DNA of 54,604 bases from Saprospiraceae bacterium (GTDB taxonomy: Bacteria > Bacteroidota > Bacteroidia > Chitinophagales > Saprospiraceae). Both the position numbers and the translations under genes were made by a program. The stretch spans positions 1-54,604 of the forward strand of contig JANWVR010000015.1 in assembly GCA_025056735.1 (NCBI GenBank), written 5' to 3'. The notes under the pieces are model-generated. The model had not been told where the DNA came from. It saw only the letters and a program-made list of their open reading frames with translations, and did no database searches. Shown piece by piece: positions 51,060 through 54,604 of the stretch (position 1 is the stretch's first letter; every line of letters begins with the position of its first letter).

Positions 51060-51161
51060 CATTTTATAGCGCGTCTCACCAGCGCCTCAATAGGACAAAC
51101 TATCCCAGCTATAGGCGGCTTTGCCTCCGAGGCGCTATCGTCTTGACAAGGACGGCATACT

Positions 51162-52058
51162 TTATAGCTCTTTCAGCCGTTCCAGTTCGCGCCGAATGAG
51201 CGCCTGCCCAGCGTCGGACATAGGCACTAAGGGCAGCCGCACTTCGCGCGAACACAGCCCTTGCAGTTCGAGCGCGGCCTTAATGCCGGCGGGGTTGCCC
51301 TCGGTAAAGAGCAGGCGGTAGAGGTCGAGCATCTGTAGATTGAGGCTCTGCGCTTCGGCTAAGGCGCCACGCAAAGCCGCACGCACCATATTAGAAAAGG
51401 GTCTTGGAGCGGTATTGCCAATGACGGAAATGACGCCATCGCCACCGCAGGCGATGAGCGGCAGGGTGATAAAGTCGTCTCCACTTAGGACGAGAAAATC
51501 TTTTGGACGACCTTGAAGGATTTTGCAGATCTGGTAGATGTCGTCGCTGGCCTCCTTAATGCCGATAATGCGCTCATGGGCATGGGCGATGCGCAGCGTA
51601 GTCTCGGCAGTTATATTAGAAGCCGTTCGGCTGGGCACGTTGTATAGGATGATAGGCCGTGGCGAGGCTTCAGCCAGCGCCATATAGTGCCGAAAGATGC
51701 CCTCCTGGGCGGGCTTGTTGTAGGCGGGGTTGCTGGCCAAAAGGGCGTCAATGCCGTCGAAGTCGAAGGCGTTCATGCGGCGGACGATTTCACCGGTATT
51801 GTTGCCGCCAAAAATGCCGACGACTAAGGGCAGGCGTCCGCGATTGATGCGGATGGTGAAGTCAATGATTTGGCGTTGTTCGGTTTCAGAAACCGTAACG
51901 GACTCGCCCGTGGTGCCGAGGCTGACTAAGAAATCTACGCTGCCGGCAATAACGTGTTCGATGATTTTTTCTAAGCTATCCCAGTCAATATGTCCATTTT
52001 GGAAGGGCGTTACCAAGGCTACGCCGGTTCCGCGCAGGCGTTCATGCAGGTTGCTCAT
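51162..52058 (-). CDS. dapA: 4-hydroxy-tetrahydrodipicolinate synthase
   Basis: The 298-residue enzyme condenses pyruvate with aspartate semialdehyde, the first committed step to diaminopimelate and lysine. It is a TIM barrel with the DapA signatures: GTGVALVTPFQNG at the start, LGTTGESVTVSETEQ (phosphate/pyruvate site), YNVPSRTASNITAETTLRI with the catalytic tyrosine, and IIGIKEASDD with the Schiff-base lysine. The C-terminal half includes the LSGDDFITLPLIACGGDGVIS segment. The ATG at 52058 gives the standard N-terminus. An earlier ATG at 52073 adds five residues. The 5' end overlaps the 3' end of the DUF6913 gene by 17 bases, which indicates coupling. Confidence 0.97.
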   Translation of the reverse strand: MSNLHERLRGTGVALVTPFQNGHIDWDSLEKIIEHVIAGSVDFLVSLGTTGESVTVSETEQRQIIDFTIRINRGRLPLVVGIFGGNNTGEIVRRMNAFDFDGIDALLASNPAYNKPAQEGIFRHYMALAEASPRPIILYNVPSRTASNITAETTLRIAHAHERIIGIKEASDDIYQICKILQGRPKDFLVLSGDDFITLPLIACGGDGVISVIGNTAPRPFSNMVRAALRGALAEAQSLNLQMLDLYRLLFTEGNPAGIKAALELQGLCSREVRLPLVPMSDAGQALIRRELERLKEL

Positions 52059-52593
52059 GGTGGGCTGGTACAATTTTGCTCAGGTAATGGGTGGCTTCGC
52101 GCAAGAAGAACTGAATGTCTTTATTAGGCGGCGTCTCGAGCACAAAGTCAAAGTCGTGGGGCGGTACGTTTGTGTTGCCCATTTTCATGGCGGCCTTTGA
52201 GGCGGCGGCTACCCATTGAATGGGCAGGAGTTGGCGAGGATTGAAGCACAGCAGCAGGTCGGGCGTTTCGGCTAAGAAATGTTCAACAGCAGGGCCTTCT
52301 AAGCGACCGCGCCAGCTGAGGTCTCGCGAGGTGAACTGCGGGAAGCGGCTTTGACCGACAGTGTGGGCGTCGTCTACGAAGGCCAGCACGTGTAGCCGTT
52401 TACGGTGTTCGCGTTCAGCGAAGGCTTCTGTCCACAGGGCAATGATTTTGCGCGTTTCCTCTTCAGAAGCGTCGAAGAGCAGGGCTATGGAGCGCGCCGT
52501 ATCGAAGGTGTGGGGCGTTCGGCGGCGCTTGGAGCGCTCTACAAGCTGTCGAAGGGAGCGGCGGAGCAAAGCCAGGCGCAATCGGTCGAGCAT
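52042..52593 (-). CDS. DUF6913 family protein
   Basis: The 183-residue product matches a Bacteroidota-specific uncharacterised family that I place as DUF6913. It has a basic start (RLALLRRSLRQLVERSKRRR), a core with SIALLFDASEEETRKIIALW and LHVLAFVDDAHT. The C-terminal half contains PDLLLCFNPRQLLPIQWVA and DFDFVLETPPNKDIQFFLREA. No catalytic motif is clear. It lies between accA and dapA, overlapping dapA by 17 bases and lying 24 bases after accA, so the three form one transcription unit. Its presence next to dapA recurs in this phylum to my knowledge, but its role is unknown. Confidence 0.8.
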   Translation of the reverse strand: MLDRLRLALLRRSLRQLVERSKRRRTPHTFDTARSIALLFDASEEETRKIIALWTEAFAEREHRKRLHVLAFVDDAHTVGQSRFPQFTSRDLSWRGRLEGPAVEHFLAETPDLLLCFNPRQLLPIQWVAAASKAAMKMGNTNVPPHDFDFVLETPPNKDIQFFLREATHYLSKIVPAHHEQPA

Positions 52594-52617
52594 AAGCGTG
52601 GAGGTTTACGCGCAAGT

Positions 52618-53592
52618 CTATGAGCTGGTTTGGGCAGCATTCAGTTCGCGGTAGTGTCCCATCCGGCTGTACTTGGCAATACGGGTGGCTATGCGCTCGT
52701 CGGGGTCTATAGGCGTCAGCTCCGACAATTGCTCTAAGATATGGGCTTTGAGCCGGCGGGCCATTTCCTCAGGATCGTTGTGAGCGCCGCCGAAGGGCTC
52801 TTTGAGCACGCCATCAATGAGGCCGAAGCGCAACATGTTGTCAGCGTCGAGTTTTAGGGCTTCAGCAGCCTGCTCTTTGTAGTCCCAGGAGTGCCAGAGA
52901 ATGGACGAACAGGACTCTGGAGAGATAACCGAGTACCAGGTGTATTCCAGCATGAAAACGCGGTCGCCCAGCCCAATGCCCAGTGCACCACCAGAGGCGC
53001 CCTCGCCGATAATATAGCATAAAATGGGCACGCGCAATTGTGCCATCTCGAAGAGGTTGCGTGCAATGGCTTCGGCCTGACCGCGCTGTTCGGCTTCCAG
53101 ACCCGGATAAGCGCCCGGCGTATCAATCAGCGTAACGACTGGAAAACCAAAGCGCTCGGCCAGCTTCATCAGACGCAGGGCTTTGCGATAGCCCTCTGGG
53201 TTGGCCATGCCAAAATTGCGGTACTGGCGCATCTTGGTGTTGATGCCCTTTTGATGACCAATGATGATGATGGTCTGGCCCTCCAGGTCAGCCATACCCG
53301 CCACAATAGCATGATCGTCGCCACTGCAGCGGTCGCCGTGTAACTCAATGAACTTACGGCACATCGTGTTGGCATAGAACAACGTGTAAGGGCGCTCCGG
53401 GTGGCGCGACAGCTGCACCTTTTGCCAGCCCGACAGGTTGGCGTATATCTCTTCGCGCTTTTGCTGAATTTTGGCTTCCAGCTCGCGAATCATGTCGGAG
53501 ACATCTATCTCGCCTTGCTCGCCCACTTCGCGCAGCTTTTGCAGCTGTTCGTGAAGGGCTTCGAGCGGCTTTTCAAATTCCATGAAAGTCAT
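52618..53592 (-). CDS. accA: Acetyl-CoA carboxylase carboxyltransferase subunit alpha
   Basis: The 324-residue subunit transfers the carboxyl group from biotin to acetyl-CoA, giving malonyl-CoA for fatty acid synthesis, together with AccD. The start ([20 protein letters not shown]) is the usual coiled-coil N-terminus. The core follows with [39 protein letters not shown] and the [20 protein letters not shown] stretch. The crotonase-like part has [38 protein letters not shown] and [18 protein letters not shown]. Another ATG lies three codons inside. The gene leads the accA-DUF6913-dapA unit. A -7 element lies 58 bases upstream. Confidence 0.97.
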   Translation of the reverse strand: MTFMEFEKPLEALHEQLQKLREVGEQGEIDVSDMIRELEAKIQQKREEIYANLSGWQKVQLSRHPERPYTLFYANTMCRKFIELHGDRCSGDDHAIVAGMADLEGQTIIIIGHQKGINTKMRQYRNFGMANPEGYRKALRLMKLAERFGFPVVTLIDTPGAYPGLEAEQRGQAEAIARNLFEMAQLRVPILCYIIGEGASGGALGIGLGDRVFMLEYTWYSVISPESCSSILWHSWDYKEQAAEALKLDADNMLRFGLIDGVLKEPFGGAHNDPEEMARRLKAHILEQLSELTPIDPDERIATRIAKYSRMGHYRELNAAQTSS

Positions 53593-53956
53593 AGCACAGG
53601 CATCGTTGCGTGGTCAATCGTTTCGCGGCTTGCGGGTTACATCGGCAGGCAAAGGTACGGTTTGCCTCAAGGAACGCGCGCGAAAAGATTTGTTGATGCG
53701 GGAGCTAACACCTCCGAATTGCCCACCGAGCGTGCGCCTGTCAACCGTAAAGCAAGCTCAGGGCCCTGTAACTGTGGCCGCACGGCCTGTTGCAAGACAA
53801 TATGCAAGTCCCTCGAACCTTTAGCACCACGCTATATGAAACCCAAGGAACGGCTCCCATGCAAGCCGCGCCTCCATGCAGCAAGTAAATTTGGGTGCAA
53901 AAGGCGTATTTTTTTGTTTCTTTGCCTGACCATTCCTCCAACCTACCCGGATTTTC
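53593..53956. other. Intergenic region upstream of accA and the nuclease gene
   Basis: This 364-base divergent region holds promoters on both sides. Open plus-strand frames across it, including one with a short cysteine-rich stretch, do not look like genes. For the nuclease gene, TTTG (53890-53893) and TTTCTTTG (53917-53924) form a possible -33/-7 pair with 23 bases between them, 33 bases before the ATG. Confidence 0.4.
53650..53657 (-). promoter_or_regulatory. -7 promoter element of the accA unit
   Basis: The minus strand reads TACCTTTG, a perfect TAnnTTTG, 58 bases before the ATG at 53592. No -33 box is seen at the correct distance. Confidence 0.5.
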
Positions 53957-54604
53957 ATGGCAAAACGAAACCTCTCCCTGCAACACCACCCCAGCGACCA
54001 CTACATCAAAGAAGCCCTCAAGGTGGAGGCCGTCGGACGCCAATTCGTGCAAACCTTCCTGCCCCCCGAAGAACTCGCCCTCCTCAACCTCAATACCCTC
54101 CAACTTGCCCCCGATAGCTTCATCGGCGAAGACCTACGCCACTATTTCTCCGACATCGTCTACACCTGCCAGACCCAGCAGGGAAAACCCATGCGCGTGT
54201 GCCTCCTCATCGAGCACAAAAGCACCCCAGTGGGCCGACGCATCTACGTGCAGTTGGGCAACTACCTGCGCAGCATCCAGGAGGAAGACATCCGGCAGCA
54301 GCGAGAGTATTTCACTCTGACCATTCCTATGCTGATCCTGCAAAGCGACGAAGGCGATTTAGTGCTTCTCGCCCTGGAGAAGTATTACGGAGAGGTGCCG
54401 GAGGTGATGCAGGGGTATATTCCGGGCTTCAAGGTTGTGGTGGTGCGCGTGCAGGCGCTGACAGACGAGTTTCTGGAGGGTTTGCGGCACAGTCTTTTGC
54501 TGCGCAACGTGTTGTTGGTGCTCAAGTATGCGCGCGATGCGGATTACATGCGGGTGCATTTTCGCGAAGTGCTTACCTTTGTGTCGGATGAGGTGAGTAC
54601 GGAG
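53957..54604 (+). CDS. Rpn/YhgA-like nuclease, N-terminal part (runs off the window)
   Basis: From the ATG at 53957 the frame stays open for 216 codons to the window end. The start, LQHHPSDHYIKEALKVEAVG, and the PPEELALLNLNTLQLAP stretch belong to the Rpn/YhgA-like family (recombination-promoting nucleases, often annotated as putative transposases). The PD-(D/E)XK nuclease core is visible: the Asp in HYFSDIVYTC and the Glu-x-Lys of CLLIEHKSTPVG, followed by YVQLGNYLRSIQEED. Family members nick or cut DNA and are often found in variable copy number. The C-terminus is missing, so completeness cannot be judged. It is divergent from accA. Confidence 0.88.
   Translation, partial: MAKRNLSLQHHPSDHYIKEALKVEAVGRQFVQTFLPPEELALLNLNTLQLAPDSFIGEDLRHYFSDIVYTCQTQQGKPMRVCLLIEHKSTPVGRRIYVQLGNYLRSIQEEDIRQQREYFTLTIPMLILQSDEGDLVLLALEKYYGEVPEVMQGYIPGFKVVVVRVQALTDEFLEGLRHSLLLRNVLLVLKYARDADYMRVHFREVLTFVSDEVSTE

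Noticed and set aside
53401-54117. A 238-codon plus-strand frame with a cysteine cluster (GPCNCGRTACCKTICK)
   Set aside because: It begins antisense inside accA and ends in the wrong frame inside the nuclease gene. The cysteines come from the spacer and show no metal-binding family pattern.

Overview
The window reads as a chromosome segment of a GC-rich member of the Bacteroidota. The evidence is a type IX secretion protein (PorV), a DUF5916 outer-membrane protein, an Lnb/DUF4105 protein, a DUF6913 gene beside dapA, many secreted and lipoprotein genes of Bacteroidota type, no visible Shine-Dalgarno sites, and repeated Bacteroidota-type -7 promoter elements (TAnnTTTG) upstream of genes. The class or order cannot be settled by eye. 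Almost everything looks like ordinary, dense chromosome. I see no tRNA, rRNA operon, CRISPR array, transposase or prophage.

Layout. 1-7.1 kb (minus strand): 5' part of an M1 aminopeptidase, a sodium/solute symporter overlapping a membrane-anchored protein, a polyprenyl-phosphate sugar transferase, a lipoprotein and a DASH cryptochrome. 7.3-18.1 kb (plus): a DUF5916 beta-barrel protein, two tandem glucosaminidase-LysM proteins, an Lnb-like lipoprotein-modification protein, then RNase P RNA on the minus strand and a very large membrane histidine kinase. 18.2-27.1 kb (minus): DUF423, an amino-acid permease, an ECF sigma factor with its putative membrane anti-sigma partner, a LytS-type kinase overlapping a GH31 glucosidase gene, a secreted protein and a ROK sugar kinase. 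27.2-28.5 kb: porV. 28.5-37.0 kb (minus): a secreted protein, dnaE directly behind an AlbA_2-TPR gene, and an ABC exporter. 37.2-43.3 kb: a possible 22-residue membrane peptide with its own terminator, a second ABC exporter, prmC, an AlbA_2 gene of foreign look, and purK. 43.3-54.6 kb: trmD with a LuxC-type acyl-CoA reductase, a DadA-like oxidoreductase, a secreted protein, recA, a large TPR protein, dapA-DUF6913-accA, and the 5' part of an Rpn/YhgA-type nuclease cut by the window end.

The genes serve several themes. Cell envelope: peptidoglycan hydrolases, Lnb, PorV, sugar transferase, ABC exporters. Sensing: an ECF sigma/anti-sigma pair and two kinases without adjacent regulators. Housekeeping: dnaE, recA, rnpB, prmC, trmD, purK, dapA, accA.

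The most notable structure is at prmC-purK. A decayed copy of the purK promoter and first codons, about 80 % identical by hand alignment, sits just after prmC. The intact purK start lies about 1.86 kb further on. Between them is a single AlbA_2-domain gene whose base and codon use differ from its neighbours. This looks like an insertion that duplicated or replaced the 5' end of purK. Other points worth a look are an AlbA_2-TPR protein three bases upstream of dnaE, the putative micro-protein at 37.2 kb, a terminator-like hairpin inside the recA leader, and a genome-wide habit of using the leucine codon TTA in front of codons that begin with G.
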